DNA from: RGIG8700 sp045535635
Lineage (GTDB): Bacteria; Bacillota; Clostridia; RGIG6154
Assembly: GCA_045535635.1 (NCBI GenBank)
Contig: JAZSLZ010000115.1
Span: forward strand, 1-28,740
DNA: 28,740 bases
Reading direction: 5' to 3'
Shown: positions 4,544 through 12,313 of the stretch, one piece after another
How the letters are laid out: each line of letters begins with the position of its first letter
Position numbering within the stretch: the stretch's first letter is position 1
Made by a program: the position numbers and the translations under genes
Notes under the pieces: generated by a model
The model's database searches: none
What the model was told of the DNA's origin: nothing
What the model saw: the letters and a program-made list of their open reading frames with translations, nothing else

Positions 4544-5524
4544 TTACAATAACTCTTTTCTTAATTCTTCATTTGATTTTGGGCTTAAATATGATGGAGG
4601 AATATCGAAAACAGTTTTACAACCTTTCATACCATCGCAGTTCATTTTATATGCGGCTCTTGCACAGGCAGTAACAACTGATGCAGTAAATTCAGGGTTT
4701 GAGTCAAGCTTTAAGCTATATTCAATAACATGGTTTAAGCCATCGCTTGTTTTACCGCTTCTTATAACAAAACCGCCGTGTGGGATACCACTATGGTCTT
4801 TTTCAAGTTCTTCCTTTGAAATAAAATGAACAATTGTGTCATAATCTGCAAAGTAGTTTGGCATTGTTTTGATTTCGTTTTCAATTTTGTCTTTGTCTGC
4901 ATCATCGCAAACTACAACAAAACATTCACGAAGATGCTTTTCTCTTGTAGTAAGCTCAGGATTACTTCCGCTTCTTACGGCATCTAAAGCCTTGTCAATT
5001 GGAATAGTATATTGTCTTGCATCTAAAACACCGTCAATTCTTCTTATGGCATCACTGTGTCCCTGACTAACGCCTTTACCCCAGAAAGTATAAGTTTCTC
5101 CCTTTGGAAGAACTGCTTCTGAGTAAAGTCTGTTAATTGAGAACATACCAGGGTCCCATCCTGAAGAAATAACTGCAATTTTTCCTGCACCTAAAGCTGA
5201 TTTATTAACATTTTCAAAATGCTGTGGAATTTTTGCGTGGGTGTCAAAGCTGTCAACCACATTAAAATATTTAGCAAGTTCAGGAGTCTGAACAGGTAAG
5301 TCTGTTGCACTTCCTCCGCAAAGGATTAAAACATCAATTTCATCTTTGTAATTTAAAATATCATCTGCAGAGCAAACCTTTGCAGTTTCTGTTTTGATTG
5401 TTAAATCCTTTGGGTTTCTTCTTGTGAAAACCGCAACAAGGTTCATATCGTCATTTAATTTAATGGCACTTTCGATACCTTTTCCAAGATTTCCGTATCC
5501 AAATATACCTATATTTATGCTCAT
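4544..5524 (-). CDS. ddh: meso-Diaminopimelate D-dehydrogenase
   Basis: NADPH-dependent enzyme that reductively aminates L-tetrahydrodipicolinate directly to meso-diaminopimelate, a one-step route to the lysine and peptidoglycan precursor (EC 1.4.1.16). 326 residues, normal length. The Rossmann dinucleotide site is at the start (INIGIFGYGNLGKG). Family-typical segments follow: LCGGSATDLPVQTP, DSFDTHAKIP, SSGWDPGMFS, GKGVSQGHSDAIRRIDGV and GFVIRSGKT near the end. AAAGGAGG precedes the ATG, and it has its own promoter. It is a single-gene unit, with hairpin array 3 immediately after the stop. Confidence 0.97.
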   Translation of the reverse strand: MSINIGIFGYGNLGKGIESAIKLNDDMNLVAVFTRRNPKDLTIKTETAKVCSADDILNYKDEIDVLILCGGSATDLPVQTPELAKYFNVVDSFDTHAKIPQHFENVNKSALGAGKIAVISSGWDPGMFSINRLYSEAVLPKGETYTFWGKGVSQGHSDAIRRIDGVLDARQYTIPIDKALDAVRSGSNPELTTREKHLRECFVVVCDDADKDKIENEIKTMPNYFADYDTIVHFISKEELEKDHSGIPHGGFVIRSGKTSDGLNHVIEYSLKLDSNPEFTASVVTACARAAYKMNCDGMKGCKTVFDIPPSYLSPKSNEELRKELL

Positions 5525-5554
5525 AATAGTGCCTCCTTTTAAAATAATACAAAT

Positions 5555-5583
5555 ATTTTAACATATTTCATGGCATTTATCAA
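5555..5583 (-). promoter_or_regulatory. Promoter of ddh
   Basis: Minus strand TTGATA (plus 5578-5583), 17-base spacer, TAAAAT (plus 5555-5560), about 30 bases before the ddh start. Confidence 0.7.
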
Positions 5584-5601
5584 GAAAAATCAAAAAAACT
5601 C

Positions 5602-5630
5602 TTGATTTTTTTTACTATATGTGTTAGAAT
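5602..5630 (+). promoter_or_regulatory. Promoter of the rimP-nusA-infB operon
   Basis: TTGATT at 5602-5607, 17-base spacer, TAGAAT at 5625-5630, start near 5637, leader of about 197 nt. The -35 overlaps an A/T-only 9-bp hairpin (5585-5593 with 5602-5610) followed by a T run, which could also stop stray plus-strand transcription. Confidence 0.6.
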
Positions 5631-5653
5631 AGCTTCAATGTAAATATTAGGAC

Positions 5654-5685
5654 AAAAGAGTGAACCGATTCGGGTTCACTCTTTT
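5654..5685 (+). promoter_or_regulatory. Strong leader hairpin upstream of rimP
   Basis: Perfect 13-bp stem AAAAGAGTGAACC/GGTTCACTCTTTT with a 6-base loop, about 20 nt after the predicted start. The T residues are inside the stem and no T run follows (GCGTG), so it may be an attenuator or a 5' stabilising hairpin rather than a clean terminator. Confidence 0.55.
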
Positions 5686-5699
5686 GCGTGAAATGGACT

Positions 5700-5825
5700 A
5701 AGTCTGAATAAAATCACACACCTTGCACTGTTTTACTCCTTTATGTACACAAAGTACACGACAGTCGTAAATCAGCACAATCTGTGCAATTTTCTTTCAG
5801 CCTTATATTGTGAAAGGAGTTAATG
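5700..5825 (+). repeat. 126-bp leader repeat, copy A (upstream of rimP)
   Basis: Matches 25980-26105 at 123 of 126 positions (differences at 5777, 5806, 5807). It ends on an ATG (5823-5825). The Shine-Dalgarno at 5813-5819 is in the 3' arm of a 9-bp stem (5791-5799 with 5811-5819). It can alternatively pair with ACTCCTTT at 5735-5742. TTGCAC (5723-5728) pairs with GTGCAA (5784-5789), and TGTAC/GTACA forms a hairpin between them. Two of the three differences fall in the loop of the Shine-Dalgarno hairpin. Confidence 0.85.
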
Positions 5826-5833
5826 AGTGCAAT

Positions 5834-6286
5834 ATGGCAAGTAGGATTGAAATGCTGGTTGAAGAATTGGCAACACCTGTTGCAGAGCAGTTTGGACTTT
5901 TTATCTATGATGTTGAGTTCAAAAAAGAGGGCAGTGACTATATGCTTCGTGTTTTCATTGACAGAGAGGAAGGCGGAGTAAATATAGAAGATTGTGAAAA
6001 TGTTCACAGACCTCTTCAGGACATTCTTGATGAAAAAGATATTGATTACAGTTATCTGGAGGTTTCTTCTCCAGGAATTGAGAGACAGCTTAAAAAACAG
6101 AGAGATTTTGACAGATTTAAAGGTGAAAAAGTTCTTGCAAGTTTTTATAAAGCGGTTAACGGCAGTAAAAAGCTTGAGGGAATTTTAGTGGAAAGAACAG
6201 AAGAATTTCTTGTTCTTGATGCAGGTGAAGAAATTAAAATTGAAAATGAAAATGTTGCTACAGTAAGACTTGTGGCAGAATTTTAA
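5834..6286 (+). CDS. rimP: Ribosome maturation factor RimP
   Basis: Assists assembly of the 30S subunit. 150 residues from ATG 5834; the segment YLEVSSPGIERQL is the family signature, followed by the Sm-like C-terminal domain (FKGEKVLASFYKAVNGSKKLEGILV). The start is debatable. The only good Shine-Dalgarno (AAAGGAG, 5813-5819) is 14 bases before ATG 5834. A GTG at 5810 is in frame but overlaps that site, and the closer ATG at 5823 is out of frame. I chose 5834 because MASRIEMLVEEL gives the usual RimP N-terminus. This is the first gene of the nusA operon, and its leader is the duplicated segment described separately. Confidence 0.95.
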   Translation: MASRIEMLVEELATPVAEQFGLFIYDVEFKKEGSDYMLRVFIDREEGGVNIEDCENVHRPLQDILDEKDIDYSYLEVSSPGIERQLKKQRDFDRFKGEKVLASFYKAVNGSKKLEGILVERTEEFLVLDAGEEIKIENENVATVRLVAEF

Positions 6287-6301
6287 GGAGGAATAAACAA
6301 A

Positions 6302-7357
6302 GTGGATAATCATGAATTATTAGCAGCATTAACAATGCTTGAAAAGGAAAAAGGCATCAGCAGAGAATATATGTTTGAAGCCATTGAAACAGCTCTTGCT
6401 ATTGCGTACAAGAAAAGCTCTGCAGGTATGAAAGGTGCAGACATTGTAGTTAGCATGGACAGAGAAACTGCAAACATCAGAGTTTACAGACACAGACCTG
6501 TTGTTGAAAACGGTATGGGCCTTGAAGGTGAATACGACCTTGACGAAGCAAGAGAAATTAATCCTGAATACGAAATCGGCGATGTAATCGTTGAAGAAAT
6601 CGACCAGAGACCTTTCTCAAGAATTGCTGCACAGACTGCAAAACAGGTTGTTGTTCAGAAGTTAAGAGACGCTGAAAGCGAAAAGAAATTCAAAGAAGGA
6701 AGTAAAAAAGAAAACACAGTTTTAACAGGTGTTGTAAGAAGAGTTGATAAGAAAAACGTAGTTGTTGACATCGGTGGCGGAAATGAGGCTATTATTCCTC
6801 CGTCAGAACAGGTTGAAGGTGAAGAATTCAAGCCTGGCGACAGACTTAAGCTTTATGTTACAAAAGTTAACAAAACTAACTACGGTGCTGAATATATTGT
6901 ATCAAGAAGCAATGCAGGTATTGTTGCAAAGCTTTTTGAAAACGAAGTTCCTGAAATTCAGGATGGTACAGTTGTTGTTAAAGCTGTTTCAAGAGAAGCA
7001 GGTTCAAGAACAAAAATTGCAGTTTATTCAGATAACGAAAATGTTGATCCTGTTGGCTCATGCGTAGGTCAGGGCGGCAGAAGAGTTCAGGCAGTTGTTG
7101 ATGCTCTCGGCGGTGAAAAGATTGACATTGTTAACTGGAGCGAGGACCCAAGAGAATTTATTGCAGCAGCGCTTAGTCCTGCTAAAGTAGTTTCTATGGA
7201 AATCGTAGAAGGCGAAAAAATGTGCAAGGTTACAGTTCCTGCTTTCCAGCTTTCACTTGCTATCGGCAAAGAAGGTCAGAATGCAAGACTTGCAGCTAAA
7301 CTTACAGGCTGGAAAATTGATATTAAGCCTGAAGATAATATCACTTTTGATTTTTAA
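6302..7357 (+). CDS. nusA: Transcription termination/antitermination protein NusA
   Basis: Binds RNA polymerase and nascent RNA, modulating pausing, termination and antitermination. 351 residues with GTG start at 6302; TAAGGAGG overlaps the rimP stop. Order of domains: N-terminal polymerase-binding domain (about 1-125), S1 domain (about 138-200, TVLTGVVRRVDKKNVVVDIG), then two KH domains (about 205-345) with the VGSCVGQGGRRVQAV and AIGKEGQNARLAAKLTGWKI loops. It ends after KH2 and lacks the acidic C-terminal repeats of proteobacterial NusA, as is normal in Firmicutes. Confidence 0.98.
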   Translation: MDNHELLAALTMLEKEKGISREYMFEAIETALAIAYKKSSAGMKGADIVVSMDRETANIRVYRHRPVVENGMGLEGEYDLDEAREINPEYEIGDVIVEEIDQRPFSRIAAQTAKQVVVQKLRDAESEKKFKEGSKKENTVLTGVVRRVDKKNVVVDIGGGNEAIIPPSEQVEGEEFKPGDRLKLYVTKVNKTNYGAEYIVSRSNAGIVAKLFENEVPEIQDGTVVVKAVSREAGSRTKIAVYSDNENVDPVGSCVGQGGRRVQAVVDALGGEKIDIVNWSEDPREFIAAALSPAKVVSMEIVEGEKMCKVTVPAFQLSLAIGKEGQNARLAAKLTGWKIDIKPEDNITFDF

Positions 7358-7370
7358 TCGGAGAGATTGA

Positions 7371-7631
7371 ATGAACGATAAAGTTAATGAGAGAATGTGC
7401 GCTGTCTGCAGAAATATGTTTAATAAGAATAAACTTTTAAGAATTGCAAAAATTAACGACAGTGTTATATTAGATAAAAATTACAAAATCGGAGGCAGAG
7501 GCCTTTATATATGCTCGATTGATTGCTTTAAAAAAGCAACCGAGAATAAAAAGGTTAGCAGAGCCATTAAATTTTTTATAGACGAAAGCTTGTTTGATGA
7601 AGCAAGGGAGATTTTAAATGGAAAAGGATAA
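7371..7631 (+). CDS. ylxR: YlxR/RnpM family RNA-binding protein
   Basis: 86 residues, DUF448 family. The signature is seen in RMCAVCRNMFNKNKLLRI and GGRGLYICSIDCFKKA. In Bacillus the YlxR protein has been reported to bind and modulate RNase P (family knowledge; the name RnpM is used for that role). GGAGAG precedes the ATG. Its last 14 bases overlap the start of ylxQ, so translation is coupled. The position between nusA and the L7Ae-like gene is standard for Firmicutes. Confidence 0.94.
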   Translation: MNDKVNERMCAVCRNMFNKNKLLRIAKINDSVILDKNYKIGGRGLYICSIDCFKKATENKKVSRAIKFFIDESLFDEAREILNGKG

Positions 7632-7926
7632 GGCATTAAGGCTTTTGGGACTTGCAACCAGAGCAGGAAAGGTTATAACGGGGATTGAGCTTTGTGAAAA
7701 AGCAGTTAAGAGCAAAAAAGCAAAGCTTGTAATTATAACAAAAGAAACTGCAAAATCAACAATTGATATGTTTAAAGGCGTTGGTATTCCGGTTGTGTGC
7801 GTTGAGTCTAAAGAAAAGCTAGGTAGTTTTACCGGTAAGGAAATTCGTTCGGTTGCGGTTGTAACTGATGAGAATTTTGCAGCTGCTATTGTAAAGGAAA
7901 GTGAGGAATTAGTATGTCAAATGTAA
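7618..7926 (+). CDS. ylxQ: L7Ae-family ribosomal/RNA-binding protein YlxQ
   Basis: 102 residues with the L7Ae/L30e/S12e/Gadd45 fold, a kink-turn-binding family. Typical segments: LRLLGLATRAGKVITGIELCEKAVK, then AKLVIITKETAKST and IPVVCVESKEKLG. It starts inside ylxR and ends 13 bases inside infB. The exact RNA target is not known. Confidence 0.93.
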   Translation: MEKDKALRLLGLATRAGKVITGIELCEKAVKSKKAKLVIITKETAKSTIDMFKGVGIPVVCVESKEKLGSFTGKEIRSVAVVTDENFAAAIVKESEELVCQM

Positions 7927-10280
7927 AAGTCAGTGATATAGCTAAAGAACTTGGCATTCAGAGTAAAGAAGTTGTTGCTATTTTAACAGGCTTTGGTGTT
8001 GAAGTTAAATCTACAAAATCAGCACTTGAAGAAAAACATCTTAATATGATTATAGAAAAGCTTTCAAAGGATTTTGATAAGGGCGGAGAATTTAACATAC
8101 CTAATAAAAACAATGGTTATGGATATGTTGAAGAAGCACCTAAAAAAGAAGAACCTAAGAAAGAAGTTAAGGCAGAAGAGCCTAAAAAAGAAGCTCCAAA
8201 ACAGGAAGAAAAGAAGGAAGAGGTTAAGAAAGAAGAGCCTAAAAAGGAAAAGAAGCCTTCAAATCCACAGCCTTTCCTTCCTAATAAGAAGAAAGAAAAC
8301 AAACCAAAGGAAGAAAAGAAAGAAAGAGTTAATGTTGTTGTTAACACAAGAACAGAAGCTATTGATGTAAGCAAAATTGAAAGACGCGAAAAGCTTGAAG
8401 ACCTTGTTTCTGATAAAATGAGAGACAATATGCAGAGCAAACAGAAAATTAAAAAAGGTCAGAACAGATTTGGTAAGCAGGAAAACAAGAAAAAGCTTCA
8501 GCCTGTTAAGAAAATGGAAATCAAACCTGTTAAGCTTGAGGTTGAAATTCCTGATACAATTTCAGTTGGCGAACTTGCATCAAGACTTAAGAAAACTGCA
8601 GTAGATGTTATCAAAAAGCTTATGGGACTTGGTCAGATGGCATCAGTTTCTGATGTAATTGATTTTGATACTGCATTCTTAATCGCAGAAGAATTTGGTG
8701 CAGAGGTTAAAAAAGAAGTTATTATCACTGCAGAGGATTCACTTACACTTGATATTGAAGATAAAGAGGAAGATTTAAAAGAAAGACCTCCTGTAGTTGT
8801 TGTTATGGGACACGTTGACCACGGTAAAACAAGTCTTCTTGATGCTATCAGAAGCACTCAGGTAACTGCAGGTGAAGCAGGTGGTATCACACAGCATATT
8901 GGTGCTTATCAGGTTGATGTTAAGGACAGAAAGGTTACATTCCTTGATACACCTGGTCACGAAGCTTTCACAGCAATGAGAGCAAGAGGTGCACAGGTTA
9001 CTGATATTGCAATCCTTGTTGTTGCGGCAGACGATGGTATTATGCCACAGACAATTGAATCTATCAACCACGCAAAGGCTGCAGGTGTAAGTATTATTGT
9101 TGCTATTAACAAATGCGATAAAGATACTGCAAATCCTGATAAGGTTAAGCAGGAACTTACAGAACACGAAATTATCCCTGAAGAATGGGGCGGCGACACA
9201 ATCTGTGTTAATGTTTCAGCTAAAATGGGTATGGGTATTGAAGAGCTTCTTGAAATGGTTCTTCTTACTGCAGATATGAAAGAACTTAAGGCTAACCCTG
9301 ACAGAATGGCAAGAGGTACAGTTATTGAATCTAAGCTTGATAAGGGCAGAGGCCCTGTTGCAACAGTACTTGTTCAGCACGGTACGCTTAAAATCGGTGA
9401 TGTTATCGTTGCAGGAACTGCAATGGGTAAAGTTCGTGCTATGATTGACGAAAAGGGAAGAAGAATTACAGATGCAGGTCCATCTGTTCCTGTTGAAATC
9501 TTAGGTCTTTCTGAAGTTCCTTCAGGCGGTGACCTTTTCTATGTAGTAGAAGATGAAAAGAAAGCAAGAGACGTTCTTGCAGAAAGAATTGCAAAGAAGA
9601 AAGAAGAAGCTATTCAGGCAAATCAGAAAGCATCTCTTGATTCACTCTTTGCACAGATTGAAGAAGGTAAACTTAAGGACCTTAACATTATCGTAAAAGC
9701 AGACGTTCAGGGTTCTGTTGAAGCGGTTAAGCAGTCTCTTGAAAAGCTTACAAATGAAGAAGTGAGAGTTCGTGTTATTCACGGTGGTGTTGGTGCTGTT
9801 AACGAAAGCGACGTTATGCTTGCGTCTGCATCAAATGCTATTATCGTAGGCTTTAACGTTCGTCCTGATGCAAATGCTGCAGTGTCTGCAGAAAGAGCAG
9901 AAGTTGAATTAAGACTCTACAGAGTTATCTATGATGCTATAGAAGAAATTCAGGCTGCTATGAAAGGTATGCTTGATCCTAAATTCAAAGAAGTTGTTCA
10001 GGGACACGCAGAAATCAGAAACACATTCAAGGTTTCAGGTGTTGGTACTATCGGTGGTGCTTATGTTACTGACGGTAAGATTTCAAGAAATTCAAATGTA
10101 AGAATTGTTCGTGATGGTATAGTTATTCACGAAGGCGTTTTATCATCACTTAAGAGATTTAAAGATGATGCTAAAGAAGTTGCTTCAGGTTATGAATGTG
10201 GCGTTGGCATCGAAAACTATAACGATATTAAAGAAGGAGATGTAGTTGAATCCTTTATTATGGAAGAGATTACAGACTAA
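7914..10280 (+). CDS. infB: Translation initiation factor IF-2
   Basis: GTPase that places initiator fMet-tRNA on the 30S subunit and promotes subunit joining. 788 residues. Layout: first IF2_N helical domain (1-52); a long lysine/glutamate-rich linker (about 73-200) with repeated KKEEPKKE units; second IF2_N domain (about 213-265); G domain with GHVDHGKT (299-306), DTPGHEAFTAMRARGA and NKCD; then beta-barrel domains and the C-terminal fMet-tRNA-binding part. A complete gene of normal length. Its linker gives high-scoring false frames on both strands around 8070-8440. Translation is coupled to ylxQ by overlap. Confidence 0.98.
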   Translation: MSNVKVSDIAKELGIQSKEVVAILTGFGVEVKSTKSALEEKHLNMIIEKLSKDFDKGGEFNIPNKNNGYGYVEEAPKKEEPKKEVKAEEPKKEAPKQEEKKEEVKKEEPKKEKKPSNPQPFLPNKKKENKPKEEKKERVNVVVNTRTEAIDVSKIERREKLEDLVSDKMRDNMQSKQKIKKGQNRFGKQENKKKLQPVKKMEIKPVKLEVEIPDTISVGELASRLKKTAVDVIKKLMGLGQMASVSDVIDFDTAFLIAEEFGAEVKKEVIITAEDSLTLDIEDKEEDLKERPPVVVVMGHVDHGKTSLLDAIRSTQVTAGEAGGITQHIGAYQVDVKDRKVTFLDTPGHEAFTAMRARGAQVTDIAILVVAADDGIMPQTIESINHAKAAGVSIIVAINKCDKDTANPDKVKQELTEHEIIPEEWGGDTICVNVSAKMGMGIEELLEMVLLTADMKELKANPDRMARGTVIESKLDKGRGPVATVLVQHGTLKIGDVIVAGTAMGKVRAMIDEKGRRITDAGPSVPVEILGLSEVPSGGDLFYVVEDEKKARDVLAERIAKKKEEAIQANQKASLDSLFAQIEEGKLKDLNIIVKADVQGSVEAVKQSLEKLTNEEVRVRVIHGGVGAVNESDVMLASASNAIIVGFNVRPDANAAVSAERAEVELRLYRVIYDAIEEIQAAMKGMLDPKFKEVVQGHAEIRNTFKVSGVGTIGGAYVTDGKISRNSNVRIVRDGIVIHEGVLSSLKRFKDDAKEVASGYECGVGIENYNDIKEGDVVESFIMEEITD

Positions 10281-10283
10281 TTT

Positions 10284-10655
10284 ATGGCAAAGTTCAGACA
10301 ACAGAAAATAGATGAGGAAATGAAGAGAGAGTTATCTTTTTTGATTTCCTCTCTCAAAGACCCAAGACTTGAAGGTTGCATTATTTCTTTAACTGCGGTA
10401 AATGTTACCAAAGATTTGAAATTTGCAAAAATCTTCACATCTGTTCTGGCAGATGACGAAAAAAGAAAACTTGCGGTTGAAGGCTTAAACAGTTCAAGTG
10501 GTTTTCTTCGCCGTGAGCTTGGAAGCCGTATGAAAATAAGATATATCCCAAGCCTTTCTTTTGTGCTTGACGATTCTATTGCATACGGTACACATATCAA
10601 CAAAATCATAAATGAACTGGGCATAAGCGGTGACGAAGATGAAGAAAATAATTGA
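10284..10655 (+). CDS. rbfA: Ribosome-binding factor A
   Basis: Helps mature the 16S rRNA 5' end in late 30S assembly. 123 residues. Seen: ELSFLISSLKDPRLEGCIISLTAVNVTKDLKFAKIFTSV, the KH-like core, and RRELGSRMKIRYIPSLSFVLDDSIAYGTHINKII with the typical RbfA ending. It starts three bases after infB. No strong Shine-Dalgarno is visible, so reinitiation is likely. The acidic tail overlaps nrnA by 17 bases. Confidence 0.96.
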   Translation: MAKFRQQKIDEEMKRELSFLISSLKDPRLEGCIISLTAVNVTKDLKFAKIFTSVLADDEKRKLAVEGLNSSSGFLRRELGSRMKIRYIPSLSFVLDDSIAYGTHINKIINELGISGDEDEENN

Positions 10656-11592
10656 TTTAATAAAATCTGCAGAAAATATTGCAATTTTCACTCACATAAA
10701 TTGTGATGGTGATGCGGTTGGGTCATCTTTTGCACTTAAAAAGGTTTTAGAGGAATTTGGAAAAAAAGCAACTGTTTTTATTGATACAAAAATTCCTGAG
10801 AGACTTAAGTTTATGCCAGAGCTTTATGATGCAGAGTATTTAACTGCTTATGAAGATAATGACTTTGACTTATTCGTTGCACTTGATTGCGGTGACCTTG
10901 CAAGACTTGGTGAGTTTGCAATGACCTTTCAGGAAATGGAAAATACAGTTTCAATTGACCATCACGCATCAAACACAAAGTTTGCAAAAGAAAATTATGT
11001 AGCACCAGATGCTTCTGCAACAGGTGAGGTTTTGTTTGACTTAATCAACGAAAGTAATTTCTTGATTTCAAAGGAAACTGCTTCGCTTCTTTATGGAGCG
11101 ATTGCATCGGATACAGGCTCTTTCCAGTATTCAAACACAAGCGAAAAAACACATCTTATTGCATCAAAGCTTATTGGACTTGGTGCAGACAGTGTTTATG
11201 TTAATAAAAAGCTTTTTGATACTCTTATGGTTAGTGAAATAAAAATTAAAGGTTATGCAATGAGTAACTTTAATTTATTTGCAGACGGTAAAATCTGCAC
11301 AGTTGGTATATCTAAAAAAATTATGGATGAAATTGGTTGCATCTATGAGGATGTTGAAGGTCTTTCAGGCTTTCCAAGAAGCATAGAGGGTGTTGAAATA
11401 GGACTTCTTCTTAAAGAATGGAAAGACGGACTTTATAAAATAAGCATCAGAACTAACAGTTATGTTGATGCAACCCATCTTGCCTCCAAATTCGGTGGCG
11501 GAGGACATATAAGAGCTTCAGGATGTACCATTGAGGGAAATCTTGAAAGTGTAACAGAAAAAATAGTTAACGCAGCAAAGGAGCTTATATAA
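10639..11592 (+). CDS. nrnA: Bifunctional oligoribonuclease / PAP phosphatase NrnA
   Basis: DHH/DHHA1 family phosphoesterase that degrades 2-5-mer nanoRNAs and dephosphorylates 3'-phosphoadenosine 5'-phosphate. Residues 18-30 carry the first metal motif (THINCDGDAVGSS), VSIDHHASN is the DHH motif and GGGGHIRASG the DHHA1 substrate loop. I place the start at ATG 10639 (MKKIIDLI). The GTG at 10630 would only add three residues. It overlaps the end of rbfA. The position between rbfA and truB is usual for Firmicutes. Confidence 0.95.
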   Translation: MKKIIDLIKSAENIAIFTHINCDGDAVGSSFALKKVLEEFGKKATVFIDTKIPERLKFMPELYDAEYLTAYEDNDFDLFVALDCGDLARLGEFAMTFQEMENTVSIDHHASNTKFAKENYVAPDASATGEVLFDLINESNFLISKETASLLYGAIASDTGSFQYSNTSEKTHLIASKLIGLGADSVYVNKKLFDTLMVSEIKIKGYAMSNFNLFADGKICTVGISKKIMDEIGCIYEDVEGLSGFPRSIEGVEIGLLLKEWKDGLYKISIRTNSYVDATHLASKFGGGGHIRASGCTIEGNLESVTEKIVNAAKELI

Positions 11593-11593
11593 A

Positions 11594-12313
11594 GTGACCG
11601 GTGTAGTTTGTATAAACAAACCAATAGGAAAATCTTCTCATTTTGCGGTAGCAGTAATAAGAAGAATAACAAAAATTAAAAAAGTCGGACACACAGGAAC
11701 TCTTGATCCCTTGGCAACAGGGGTTCTTCCTGTTTGTATAGGCAGGGAAGCAACAAAGCTTTCTCAGCTTATTATGGACTCAGATAAAGAATACAGAGCG
11801 GTTTTAAAGCTTGGAATTTCAACAACAACTCAGGACAGTGAGGGAGAAATAACCTCACAAAGAGAGGTTAATGTAACTGAAGCTATGATAAAAGAAGCAG
11901 TTAAAGGCTTTGTTGGAGAAATTTCTCAAATTCCGCCTATGTATTCTGCCATAAAAATAGACGGTAAAAAGCTCTATGAACTTGCAAGAAAGGGAATAGA
12001 GGTTGAAAGAAAATCAAGAGTTGTAACAATCAACTATATAGATGTTTTAAATATCAACCTTGAAGAAAATGAGGTTGAAATGGTTATAGGTTGCACAAAG
12101 GGTACTTACATAAGAACTCTTTGCAACGATATTGGCGAAGCACTTGGATGCGGTGGCTTTATGAAAAGTTTAGTTCGTACAAAGTGTGGCGGTTTTTCTA
12201 TTGAAAATAGTATAACTCTTGAAGAATTTGAAGAACTTTACAACAAAGGGGAAGCAGAAAATGTTATTGTTCCTCCCGAAGAAATTGTTGCGAAGAAAAT
12301 GGAGACAGTGTAA
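11594..12313 (+). CDS. truB: tRNA pseudouridine(55) synthase
   Basis: Converts U55 of the T-loop of tRNAs to pseudouridine. 239 residues from GTG 11594, with AAGGAG at 11578-11583. The active site GHTGTLDPLATGVLP is present with catalytic Asp38. Downstream IPPMYSAIKIDGKKLYELARKG and GTYIRTLCNDIGEALGCGG are family signatures. The N-terminal motif reads NKPIGKSSHF instead of the usual KPxGxTS, a mild deviation. The C-terminal PUA-like domain is short or absent, as in other small TruB proteins. Confidence 0.96.
   Translation: MTGVVCINKPIGKSSHFAVAVIRRITKIKKVGHTGTLDPLATGVLPVCIGREATKLSQLIMDSDKEYRAVLKLGISTTTQDSEGEITSQREVNVTEAMIKEAVKGFVGEISQIPPMYSAIKIDGKKLYELARKGIEVERKSRVVTINYIDVLNINLEENEVEMVIGCTKGTYIRTLCNDIGEALGCGGFMKSLVRTKCGGFSIENSITLEEFEELYNKGEAENVIVPPEEIVAKKMETV

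Noticed and set aside
5741..5815. Minus-strand cysteine-rich frame (CxxC-x7-CxxC) inside copy A of the leader repeat
   Set aside because: Copy B has an in-frame TGA at the matching place, and no start codon with a ribosome site is available, so it is not a conserved peptide.
8074..8440. Long frames on both strands within the infB linker
   Set aside because: They arise from the low-complexity lysine/glutamate repeat of IF-2; the IF-2 frame alone has domains on both sides.
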